Part shown: positions 15,886 through 23,196 of the stretch, one piece after another
How the letters are laid out: every line of letters starts with the position of its first letter
How positions within the stretch are numbered: the stretch's first letter is position 1
Assembly (NCBI GenBank): GCA_038229135.1
Contig: JBBROS010000029.1
Location: forward strand, 1 to 47,239
DNA length: 47,239 nt
Reading direction: 5' to 3'
Source: JBBROS01 sp038229135
Lineage (GTDB): Bacteria; Pseudomonadota; Alphaproteobacteria; Acetobacterales; Acetobacteraceae
Translations under genes and position numbers: made by a program
Notes under the pieces: generated by a model
Database searches by the model: none
What the model saw: only the letters and a program-made list of their open reading frames with translations
Told to the model about the DNA's origin: nothing

Positions 15886-17084
15886 CGCATGCTCTCCAAC
15901 AGGGGCCGCACGAACCGGGCCAAATTGCCGCCCGGAAACCGGTGCCCGCGCACACCGGCCGCCCCGGCCGCCTGCATGTCGGTCGGCTGGTCTCCCACCA
16001 TCAGGCAGCGCGACGGCTCCAGCTGCCAGGCGCGCGCCAGGTCCAGGATCATGCCCGGCCCCGGCTTTCGCCAATCGTTCACCCGGCGATATGCCTCGAG
16101 CGGCGCCTCCGGATGGTCCGGGCAATACCGCCAGTCGTCGATCGTGCCCCCCGCCGCCAGCGCCTGGTCCAGCACCCAGCGATGCAGCCCGTGCAGCGCC
16201 GCCTCCGTGTAGTGCCCGCGCGCCACGCCAGACTGGTTCGTCACCACGAACACGTGGAACCCCATCCGCGTCGCCATCGCAATCGCGTCGAGCGCCCCCG
16301 GCACCCACTCCCACCGCTCCCGCGTGCCCACCCAGCCATGGTCCACGTTCAGCACTCCATCGCGGTCCAGGAACAGCGCCGGGCGCGCAAGCTGGCGCGG
16401 CAGCTCGGTCTGCGCCCGCTCGAGGTCCGCCGGGATCCCGATGTCGATGAACCAGCCCTCGCCCACCGTCCCGCGCAACGCGCCCTCGGCGGCCAGCGCC
16501 GGCAGCACATCCTGCTCCAGCGAGGACTGCGCGCCCGCCCGCTCGGCCACGGCGCGGCTCAGCCCATAGACCCCGCCGTTGATCACCCCCGGAGCGGCAC
16601 TGTCCGGCCGCGCCCGGAACGCCTCCACGCGACCGTCCGACCAGTCCACCACCCCGTAGCGCGACGCATCGGGCACCGCCCGCAGCATCAGGTGCCCGAG
16701 CGCACCCGCCTCCGTCAGCGCCGCGGTCGGCGCACAATCGAACAGCGAATCCCCGTTCATCAGCAAAAAACGCTCGTCCAGCAGCGGCAACGCGTGATGC
16801 AGCGCCCCACCTGTCCCGGCCCGCACGGGTTCCCTGCTCACCACCAGCCGCATCGGCCGCGGCAACGAGGCCGCGAGCGCCGGCAACGCCGCCTCCACCA
16901 CCTCCGACAGATGCCCCGTCAGCAGCACCGCCTCCTCGATGCCGAAGCGCGACGCCTCCTGCAGCAGCCAGCCCAGGAACGGCCGCCCCGCCACGTCCAG
17001 CATCGGCTTCGGCACGTCGGCCACGATCGCGCCCAGCCGCGTGCCAAGCCCACCCACCAGCACCGCGCATTGCCGGATGCTCAC
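15882..17084 (-). CDS. Bifunctional heptose-1-phosphate guanylyltransferase / heptose-bisphosphate phosphatase fusion
   Basis: A 400-residue fusion. Residues 1-225 are a nucleotidyltransferase of the HddC/RmlA-like type: VLVGGLGTRLGAIVADVPKPML is the nucleotide loop and LLMNGDSLFD carries a metal-binding Asp. Residues ~235-400 are a HAD-IIIA phosphatase of the GmhB/HisB-N type, with Asp240-x-Asp242 in LFLDRDGVLN, VVTNQSGVARG, RKPGPGM and MVGDQPTDMQAA. Together they remove the C7 phosphate and add GMP to C1, making GDP-D-glycero-D-manno-heptose. The zinc loop begins in the usual way (YCPDHPEA), but the later CxC pair of E. coli GmhB is absent (VNDWRKP). Which nucleotide is used (GTP or ATP) is inferred from the HddA partner. 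The ATG at 17084 is nine bases after the upstream gene. Confidence 0.85.
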   Translation of the reverse strand: MSIRQCAVLVGGLGTRLGAIVADVPKPMLDVAGRPFLGWLLQEASRFGIEEAVLLTGHLSEVVEAALPALAASLPRPMRLVVSREPVRAGTGGALHHALPLLDERFLLMNGDSLFDCAPTAALTEAGALGHLMLRAVPDASRYGVVDWSDGRVEAFRARPDSAAPGVINGGVYGLSRAVAERAGAQSSLEQDVLPALAAEGALRGTVGEGWFIDIGIPADLERAQTELPRQLARPALFLDRDGVLNVDHGWVGTRERWEWVPGALDAIAMATRMGFHVFVVTNQSGVARGHYTEAALHGLHRWVLDQALAAGGTIDDWRYCPDHPEAPLEAYRRVNDWRKPGPGMILDLARAWQLEPSRCLMVGDQPTDMQAAGAAGVRGHRFPGGNLARFVRPLLESMR

Positions 17085-17093
17085 GACCGAAGC

Positions 17094-17717
17094 TCAGCCG
17101 TTGCGCGGAAACATCGCCCGCTCGACGAGCCCGCACACCAGGTGCGCCGCCGTGATGTGCACCTGCTGGATCACCGGCGTCCATGCCGACGGCGCCCGCA
17201 GCAGCAGGTCCGTGCAGGCCGCCATCGCGCCCCCACCCGCGCCGGCGAACCCCAGCGTGCCCATCCCCCGCGTCCGCGCCGCCTCGAGCGCCCGCACCAC
17301 GTTGTTGGAGCTGCCGGAGGTCGAGATACCCCACACCACGTCCCCAGGGCGCCCCAGCCCCAGCACCTGGCGCTCGAACACCAGGTCGAACCCGTAATCG
17401 GTCCCGATCGCCGTCATCGCGGATGTATCGGTCGTCAGCGCCACCGCCGGCAGCGGGTCCCGGTCATACATCAGCCGCCCGGTGAACTCGCCGGCGATGT
17501 GCTGCGCGTCGCCTGCACTGCCGCCATTGCCCATCAGCATGAGCTTGCCGCCCGAACGCATCGCGGCCACCACCATGTCCGCCATGCCCGCCAACAGCCC
17601 CAGCGTGCCAGCATCCGCCACGAACGCATCCAGCGCCGCCTGCGACTGCCGGAGGTAGTCGTGCACGAAATGCCGATCGGCGTCCGTGATCATGGCCGTT
17701 GTCCCGTCTGCAAGCAT
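17094..17717 (-). CDS. gmhA: Sedoheptulose-7-phosphate isomerase (SIS domain)
   Basis: About 207 residues forming a single SIS domain: GGKLMLMGNGGSAGDAQHIAGEFTG is cut here to its key parts, namely the phosphate loop NGGSAGD and the DAQHIA helix, followed by VVWGISTSGSSNNVVRAL. GmhA converts sedoheptulose 7-phosphate into D-glycero-D-manno-heptose 7-phosphate, the first step of heptose synthesis. Both downstream genes carry out the next steps, so this is the head of the pathway. Starts at 17717 (GAGGG seven bases upstream) and 17693 (ATG ATC ACG) are both possible; I chose 17717 for its binding site. An extension to 17798 would add sequence not seen in the family. Cytoplasmic. Confidence 0.87.
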   Translation of the reverse strand: MLADGTTAMITDADRHFVHDYLRQSQAALDAFVADAGTLGLLAGMADMVVAAMRSGGKLMLMGNGGSAGDAQHIAGEFTGRLMYDRDPLPAVALTTDTSAMTAIGTDYGFDLVFERQVLGLGRPGDVVWGISTSGSSNNVVRALEAARTRGMGTLGFAGAGGGAMAACTDLLLRAPSAWTPVIQQVHITAAHLVCGLVERAMFPRNG

Positions 17718-17831
17718 CGCTCGGCCCTCATCGTGTTCCGCCGCGAACAACACCACGCTCGCTCGCCCCGTCAATCCTGCCCCGATGAACTCCGACAAAC
17801 CCTACCGCAGCCCGACCCGACAGTCTGCCCG

Positions 17832-18032
17832 CTAGAACACCGCCTGCACAGCAAGCCACAGCATCCACCACAGCCCTAGCGATAACCCGCCCATCACGCA
17901 CAGGCACACGCGCACCGGCAAGCGCCGGGCTACATAGGCATGCTCGCGCCAGACCATCGACCGAGCCACGAGCGCCCGGGAGTCGACTCCACAGGCCTCG
18001 ACCGTCGAACCACCCATCACCGCATCCCGCAT
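17832..18032 (-). CDS. Small single-span membrane protein, unknown
   Basis: 66 residues with no family I recognise. The C-terminal third is hydrophobic and aromatic (VCLCVMGGLSLGLWWMLWL) and ends three residues after a short AVQAVF, so it should be a single-pass inner-membrane protein. The N-terminal half is hydrophilic with a basic patch (YVARRLPVR) just before the helix, which predicts an N-in topology. The ATG is preceded by a very strong AGGAGG four bases away, the main reason for believing the gene is real. It lies between the polysaccharide chain-length gene and gmhA on the same strand and may be part of that transcript. Confidence 0.55.
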   Translation of the reverse strand: MRDAVMGGSTVEACGVDSRALVARSMVWREHAYVARRLPVRVCLCVMGGLSLGLWWMLWLAVQAVF

Positions 18033-18089
18033 GGCGTCCTCCTGTCTGAGGAAGCAAGCCTAGCGCGGAGCGGTTAACACAAGCCTAGC

Positions 18090-19587
18090 TCACACCGTGC
18101 CGCCCGGCCGCAACAGCCGAACCATCAGCCCGCCATACACGACCGCAGGAACCAGCAGCGCCAGCCCGAAGAACCCGATCGCCACCAGCCGCCGCGTGAA
18201 CGGCACCGACGCCGCTAGCATCGACACGCCCCCAACCACCGGGAAGCCGAGCTGCCGCAGGTCCTCCGTCGAGTGGAACGACTGGTCGAGCTGCACCAGC
18301 AGGAAAGCCAGCGCCGCCCCAGCCGCGAGCCCGGCGATCAGCACGCCCGACACCAGCAGCACACGCTTCGGCGCCACCGGGATCTGCGGCACCTGCGGCG
18401 GGTCGATCACCTGGATCTTGACCTTGTCGCCCTCGGCATCCGCCGCCGTCGAGATGCGCATGCTCTCCCGCCGGGCCGTGAGGTCGTCATAGTTCTTGCG
18501 CAGCACCTCGTAGTCGCGGTTCAGGTTCACGAACTCCGCCTGCAAGCCAGGCGCACCTTTCGCGATGTCCTGCAGGCGGTCCCGTTCCTTCTGCGCATCG
18601 GCGATCTGCCGCTGCAGGCTCGCGATCACGCTGTCGTTCTCCACAACGCGAAGACGCAGCTGCTCGAAAACGGGGTTCGACGCCGTGCGGCTCCGGGCCG
18701 GGCCGGATGCTGTCCACCAGGTTTTTCTGCGCCACCACGTCCGGATGACTGTCCGTGAAGCGCAGCTTCATCTCCGACAGCTTCCGCTCCTCCTCGCGCA
18801 GCCGGGGGTTGCCCAGCGCGCCGCCGCCGGCCGCCACGGCCGCATCTGTCTCCGTCACGACCATCTGTGGCGTTGTCGACAGCTCCTTCGTCAGCGCCTC
18901 CCGCCGGGCCAGCGCATCCTGCAGCTGTCCCTGCAGCTGCCGAACCGTCTGTTGCTGCTGGTCGAGCTTGTTGGCACCGCCATCGCCGGGCAGCAGATCC
19001 ACATACCGCGCCCGGAAATCCGCCCGGCGCCGCTCGGCATCCCGCAGCTGCTTTTCGTAGCTCGCAATCTGCTCCGTGAGGAACTTGTTCGCACTCTCGA
19101 TCTCGGCCCGGTTCGTGCCCGTCTTGCTCTCCACGAACGTCGCCAGCATCGTCCGCACCACGTCGTAGGCCAGGCGCGGCGACTTGTTGCGGTAGGTGAT
19201 GCTGAACAGGTTGCGGGTCTGCGGCACGAGCCGGATGTCGGTCGCGAGCTTCTCGATGAGCCCCTCCCGGTCCGCCGGGCCCTGCAGGTCGAGCTCGAGG
19301 TCGGTCTTCGAGATCAGCTTGTCGAGGTTCGGCCGGCTCAGCAGGGTCCGCTGCAGCATGTCCAGCTGCCCGGCACTCGTCGTGTCCACGGCAAGCCCGC
19401 GCAGCAGTGGGGTCAGCACGGCGTCCGCATCCACATACATGCGGGCGCTGCTTTCATAGGTGTTGGGGATCGTGAACACGAACGCCCAGCCCAGCGCGCA
19501 CACCAACCAGGTGAACAGCACCGCCTGCCAACGATAGTGCCAGGCCGCCGAAAGCTGGCGCTGGATCATCACCCGCATGCCGTTCAT
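18090..19587 (-). pseudogene. XrtA-type polysaccharide chain-length determinant, frameshifted
   Basis: Two overlapping frames encode one protein. Frame one (start 19587) has the N-terminal Wzz helix (VLFTWLVCALGWAFVFTIP), RMYVDADAVLTPLLRGLAVD and a long coiled coil down to VVAQKNLVDSI. Frame two resumes with SNPVFEQLRLRVVENDS, continues the coiled coil and ends with the second membrane hairpin (VLLVSGVLIAGLAAGAALAFLLV). The switch needs one surplus base (a +1 change) between about 18677 and 18712, inside CCGGCCCGGCCCGGAG. After the shift, frame one stops at 18487 and an ATG at 18644 could restart frame two. The family (TIGR03007-like) sets polysaccharide chain length in PEP-CTERM/exosortase A systems. 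A sequencing error in this GC repeat, a true mutation, or a split protein are all possible. Confidence 0.8.
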
Positions 19588-19629
19588 CGCACCGCCTCCA
19601 CCTTGCCCACGCCGTGGGACCCAGCTCGC

Positions 19630-20277
19630 TTAGAAATAACTCTGCGGGATGATCACCGTATCGCCAGGCAGCAGCGCCACGTTCTGGTCGATCTCGCCAT
19701 CCTTGATCAGGTCCGCGAGCCGAAGCCGATACGTCTCGCGCTTGCCACCCGCGTCGCGCACCAGCAAGGCGCTGTTGCCGGCCGCATAGCGCGTCAGCCC
19801 CTTCGTCGCGATCATCAGGTCGAGCACCGTCAACCCATCCCGATACGGGATCGCCAGCGGCTCGGTCGCCTCCCCGATCACCCGCACCTGACGATTGAGC
19901 GGACCCTGGAACCCGCTCACCATCACCGAGACGTTCGGCTCCTTGATGTATTCCCGAAGCCGGACCTCGATGTCCTTGCTCAGCGCCGTGGGCGTCTTGC
20001 CGGCGGCCACGATGTCCGGGATCAGCGGCAGGCTGATGGACCCGTCCGGCCGCACCGCAAGGCTGCCCACGCTGAGCTGCGGCGACTGGTAGACGAACAC
20101 GCTGAGGTTGTCCCCCGGCCCGATCAGATAGGGCGTGCTGCCCGGCGCGAGCGCCAGGGGCGCGGTGGGCGGCGGCGACGGCCCGCGGAATACGCTGCAC
20201 CCGGCCGTCGTCAGCGCCGCAACCAATGTCGCAGTCATCACCACCGCACGGCCCACAGAACCCACTCGCGTCGTCAT
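19630..20277 (-). CDS. Polysaccharide export lipoprotein, XrtA/PEP-CTERM-associated Wza-like
   Basis: 215 residues with a signal peptide and a lipobox ending at Cys27 (TTAGCSVF), so it is an outer-membrane-directed lipoprotein. After it comes the Poly_export domain (YLIGPGDNLSVFVYQSPQLS, VRPDGSISLPLIPDIVAAGK) and a SLBB domain (VRVIGEATEPLAIPYRDGLT, ALLPGDTVIIPQSYF). It is short and lacks the C-terminal helix of Wza, which is typical of the export proteins of PEP-CTERM/exosortase A loci (TIGR03027-like). It should form the outer-membrane or periplasmic conduit for a polysaccharide. It precedes the chain-length gene by 42 bases on the same strand, so they form a transcription unit. The tRNA upstream marks its promoter side. 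Confidence 0.87.
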   Translation of the reverse strand: MTTRVGSVGRAVVMTATLVAALTTAGCSVFRGPSPPPTAPLALAPGSTPYLIGPGDNLSVFVYQSPQLSVGSLAVRPDGSISLPLIPDIVAAGKTPTALSKDIEVRLREYIKEPNVSVMVSGFQGPLNRQVRVIGEATEPLAIPYRDGLTVLDLMIATKGLTRYAAGNSALLVRDAGGKRETYRLRLADLIKDGEIDQNVALLPGDTVIIPQSYF

Positions 20278-20307
20278 TGCCCTATCCCCTCGCGTATCGT
20301 CGTTCGG

Positions 20308-20380
20308 TAGGCGCGGAAGGGAATTGAACCCCCGGCCTCTGCCATGTGATGGCAGTGCTCTGCCACTGAGCTACGCGCCT
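20308..20380 (-). tRNA. tRNA-Val(CAC)-like, with an irregular T arm
   Basis: On the minus strand the acceptor AGGCGCG pairs perfectly with CGCGCCT. T8-A9 are present, the D stem is GCTC/GAGC, and the anticodon stem CTGCC/GGCAG closes a loop ATCACAT with anticodon CAC (Val). The T arm is odd: GGGGG-TTCAATT is followed by six bases (CCCTTC) before the acceptor, one more than normal, so either a base is bulged or the acceptor register is shifted. CCA is not encoded (TACCG follows). A regular tRNA-Val(CAC) lies at 26128. Confidence 0.75.
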
Positions 20381-20392
20381 CCAGGGCGCGCA

Positions 20393-20417
20393 CCCATACC
20401 ATCCAAGTTGCTGTCAA
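20393..20417 (-). promoter_or_regulatory. Possible promoter of the tRNA
   Basis: On the minus strand a perfect TTGACA (20417-20412) lies about 32 bases before the tRNA 5' end. The best -10-like sequence, TATGGG (20398-20393), gives a spacer of only 13, so the -10 assignment is weak. Confidence 0.3.
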
Positions 20418-20425
20418 GACAAGCA

Positions 20426-21376
20426 TTAGGCCCTCACCAGCTTGCTCTGCGCAGCGATGCCCTGCAGCGTCCGCTCGAGGCCCGCCGCAAGGCCGGTATG
20501 CGCTACGACGCCCAGCGTCGTGATTGCCCGCGATGGGTCACCCACCGAACGGCGGACATCCCCCGCGCGCGCCGGGCCGTGCAAGAAGACCGGGCGGCGC
20601 TGCAGCAGCTCGCCCATCGTCGATGCAAGCGACCGGACGGAGCATTCCCGCCCGGTGCACGCATTGAACACCGCCGCCTCCGCATGGTGCGCAGCATGCC
20701 GCATGCCGGCAAGGAGATGCGTCACCACGTCGCCCACGTAGATGAAGTCCCGCGACTGCTCCCCGTCGCCATGCAGCACGAGCCCACGACCCTCGAGCAG
20801 CGCCTGCGCGAACAATGAGATGACGCCGCTGTACGGTGAGCGCGGGTCCTGCCGCGGCCCATACACGTTGAAGAACCGAAACCCCACCGAGGGGACGCCG
20901 TGCACCACGGCCCCGGCCCGGGAATGCAGCTCGGAGCCGAGCTTGTCCGCCCCATAGGCGGACAGCGGCGCCACCAGGCTGTCCTCGGCCAGCGCCCCGG
21001 CTTCGCCCGCCGCCCCATACACGGCCGCCGACGACGCATACACCACAGGAACCCGCCCGAGCCGCCGAGCCGCCTCCAGCACCGCGATCGTCCCGCCCAG
21101 GTTCACACGGTGCGTCCCCAGCCAGTCCTCGTTCGCCCGCGCAACCGAGGCCACGGCGGCCAGATGGAATATCCCGTCGGCCCCTTCGGCCGCCGCCAGG
21201 ACCGTCTCGGCCTTTGCCACGCAACCCACCACCAGCTCCGCATTCGGCGCAAGGTTGGCCCGGCGGCCCGTCGAAAGGTCGTCCAGCACCTTCACGCGGT
21301 GCCCACCCGCGAGCAGCGCGTCGACCACGTGGGAACCGATGAAGCCCGCGCCGCCCGTCACCAGGTAACAGCTCAT
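20426..21376 (-). CDS. NAD-dependent epimerase/dehydratase (UDP-glucose 4-epimerase type)
   Basis: A 316-residue extended short-chain dehydrogenase. The N-terminal Rossmann motif is VTGGAGFIGSHVVDAL, the cofactor Asp pair is KVLDDLSTG, and the active site has the Ser in YASSAAVYG and the catalytic YGADK (YxxxK). GFRFFNVYGPRQDPRSPYSGV and RDFIYVGDVV are typical of enzymes acting on UDP- or GDP-hexoses, so it should epimerise or dehydrate a nucleotide sugar for a surface glycan. The precise substrate is not clear; GalE-like or WbpP-like activity both fit. The ATG at 21376 overlaps the glmS stop (ATGA), so it is translationally coupled to glmS and could use UDP-GlcNAc produced through that pathway. 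Confidence 0.85.
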   Translation of the reverse strand: MSCYLVTGGAGFIGSHVVDALLAGGHRVKVLDDLSTGRRANLAPNAELVVGCVAKAETVLAAAEGADGIFHLAAVASVARANEDWLGTHRVNLGGTIAVLEAARRLGRVPVVYASSAAVYGAAGEAGALAEDSLVAPLSAYGADKLGSELHSRAGAVVHGVPSVGFRFFNVYGPRQDPRSPYSGVISLFAQALLEGRGLVLHGDGEQSRDFIYVGDVVTHLLAGMRHAAHHAEAAVFNACTGRECSVRSLASTMGELLQRRPVFLHGPARAGDVRRSVGDPSRAITTLGVVAHTGLAAGLERTLQGIAAQSKLVRA

Positions 21377-23196
21377 TCGACCGTCACCGACTTGGCCAGG
21401 TTCCGCGGCTGGTCCACGTCCGTGCCGCGCAGCACGGCCGTATGGTAAGCCAGCATCTGCACCGCCACCGCATACAGGATCGGCGCGACGAACGGGTCCA
21501 CCGTCGGCAGCTCGAGGCACTCTGCCGCGATGCCCCGCAGCTTCGCGCACCCGGCCGCATCGCTCAGCACCACCACCTGGCCGCCCCGCGCGCCCGCCTC
21601 CTGCACGTTGCTCGCCGTCTTCTCGAACAACGGCCCGCTCGGCGCGATCGAGAGGATCGGGACGTGCCGGTCGATCAGCGCGATCGGCCCGTGCTTCATC
21701 TCGCCCGCGGCATAGCCCTCGGCGTGGATGTAGCAGATCTCCTTCAGCTTCAGCGCAGCCTCGAGCGCGATGGCATGGTTGGCGCCGCGTCCCAGGCACA
21801 GCACGTCCCGCGAGGCCGACATCCGCTCGGCGAGGCGCTTGATCGGCCCCTCCAGCGCCAACACCTCGGCCGCCCGGCTCGGCAACTCGAGCAGGTGGTG
21901 CACCAGGTGAGCCTCGTGGGCCGCATCCAGCGTCCCCCGCGCCCGCCCGGCCCCGATCGCCAGGCACGCCATCACGGTCAGCTGCGCCGTGAACGCCTTC
22001 GTGCTCGCAACCCCGATCTCAGGGCCCGCCACCGTCTCCAGCACCACGTCGCTCTCGCGCGCCATGGTGCTCTCGGGCACGTTCAGCACGCTCAGCACGT
22101 GCTGCCCCTCGCCCTTCATGTAGCGCAGCGCCGCCAGCGTGTCGGCCGTCTCGCCGCTCTGGCTCACCAGCAACGCGAGGCCGCCACCGGGCAGCGGCGG
22201 CGTGCGATACCGGAGCTCGCTTGCAAAATCGATGTCGGACGGCAGCCGCGCCAACTCCTCCATCCAGTGCCGCCCGGCCAGCCCGGCGAAATAAGCCCCG
22301 CCGCACGCCGCGATCGTCATCCGCGGCACGTCCGCCCACGCAAAGGGCAGCTCCGGGAGCGCGACCGTCCGGCTGCCTGCATCCAGCATGCGCGCGAGCG
22401 TCTGCCCGATCGCCGCCGGATGCTCGTGCAGCTCCTTCTCCATGAAGTGGCGGTAGCCGTCCTTGCCCACCACGGCGCCCGTCTGCACCGTCAGGCGCAC
22501 GGGCCGGTGCACCGCCTCCCCGGCCGGGTTGAACACGGCCGCGCCCTTGGCCGAAACCACCGCCCAGTCGCCGTCCTGCAGATAGGCGATCCGCCGCGTC
22601 ATCGGCGCCAGCGCCAGGCTGTCGCTGCCGAGATACATCGCGTCGTCGCCGAACCCCACGGCCAGCGGTGCCCCGTGCTGCGCCCCGATCATGAGCCCCG
22701 GCTGGTTCGCGAACACCATCGCCAGCGCATACGCGCCCTCCAGCCGCAGGAACGCCGCCCGCGCCGCGTCCACCGGCTCCATCCCCCGCTTGAGGTTCAG
22801 GTCCACCAGCTGGGCCACCGTCTCCGTATCCGTCTCGGTCTCGAACACCTGGCCCTCGGCCTCCAGCTCGGCCCGCAGCTCCGCGTGGTTCTCGATGATG
22901 CCGTTATGCACCACGCTCACACGCTGGGTGCCGTGCGGGTGCGCGTTCCGCTGCGTCGGCGCCCCATGCGTCGCCCAGCGCGTGTGCCCGATCCCGGTCG
23001 TGCCCTCCAGCGGCTCCAGCCCCAGCGCCTCGGCCAGGTTCACCAGCTTCCCAGGCGCGCGCCGCCGCTCGATCCGCCCGTTCACCAGCGTCGCGATGCC
23101 CGCGCTGTCATACCCGCGATACTCGAGCCGCCGCAGCGCCTCCAGCAGCAGCGGCGCCGCAGGTTCCGATCCGATCACACCGACGATGCCGCACAT
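21373..23196 (-). CDS. glmS: Glutamine-fructose-6-phosphate aminotransferase (isomerizing)
   Basis: 607 residues, the normal length. The N-terminal glutamine amidotransferase domain starts MCGIVGVIG with the nucleophile Cys2 exposed after Met removal, and GIGHTRWATHGAP and VVHNGIIENH are intact. The C-terminal half holds two SIS domains (LLVSQSGETADTLAALRY; LGRGANHAIALEAALKLKE) and ends DQPRNLAKSVTVE, the conserved tail of the family. It makes glucosamine 6-phosphate from fructose 6-phosphate and glutamine, feeding peptidoglycan and lipopolysaccharide. The ATG directly abuts the glmU stop and its own stop overlaps the epimerase start, giving the tight operon glmU-glmS-epimerase. Confidence 0.97.
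   Translation of the reverse strand: MCGIVGVIGSEPAAPLLLEALRRLEYRGYDSAGIATLVNGRIERRRAPGKLVNLAEALGLEPLEGTTGIGHTRWATHGAPTQRNAHPHGTQRVSVVHNGIIENHAELRAELEAEGQVFETETDTETVAQLVDLNLKRGMEPVDAARAAFLRLEGAYALAMVFANQPGLMIGAQHGAPLAVGFGDDAMYLGSDSLALAPMTRRIAYLQDGDWAVVSAKGAAVFNPAGEAVHRPVRLTVQTGAVVGKDGYRHFMEKELHEHPAAIGQTLARMLDAGSRTVALPELPFAWADVPRMTIAACGGAYFAGLAGRHWMEELARLPSDIDFASELRYRTPPLPGGGLALLVSQSGETADTLAALRYMKGEGQHVLSVLNVPESTMARESDVVLETVAGPEIGVASTKAFTAQLTVMACLAIGAGRARGTLDAAHEAHLVHHLLELPSRAAEVLALEGPIKRLAERMSASRDVLCLGRGANHAIALEAALKLKEICYIHAEGYAAGEMKHGPIALIDRHVPILSIAPSGPLFEKTASNVQEAGARGGQVVVLSDAAGCAKLRGIAAECLELPTVDPFVAPILYAVAVQMLAYHTAVLRGTDVDQPRNLAKSVTVE

Noticed and set aside
15886..17334. Upstream extension of the hddA frame to 17334
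   Set aside because: It would overlap the nucleotidyltransferase-phosphatase gene completely in another frame; the GHMP kinase start and the ATGA overlap fix the start at 15885.
18487..18644. Overlap of the two chain-length frames considered as two separate normal genes
   Set aside because: Family similarity continues without a break from one frame to the other, and the residues read in frame one after ~18680 are the out-of-frame version of the conserved coiled coil.
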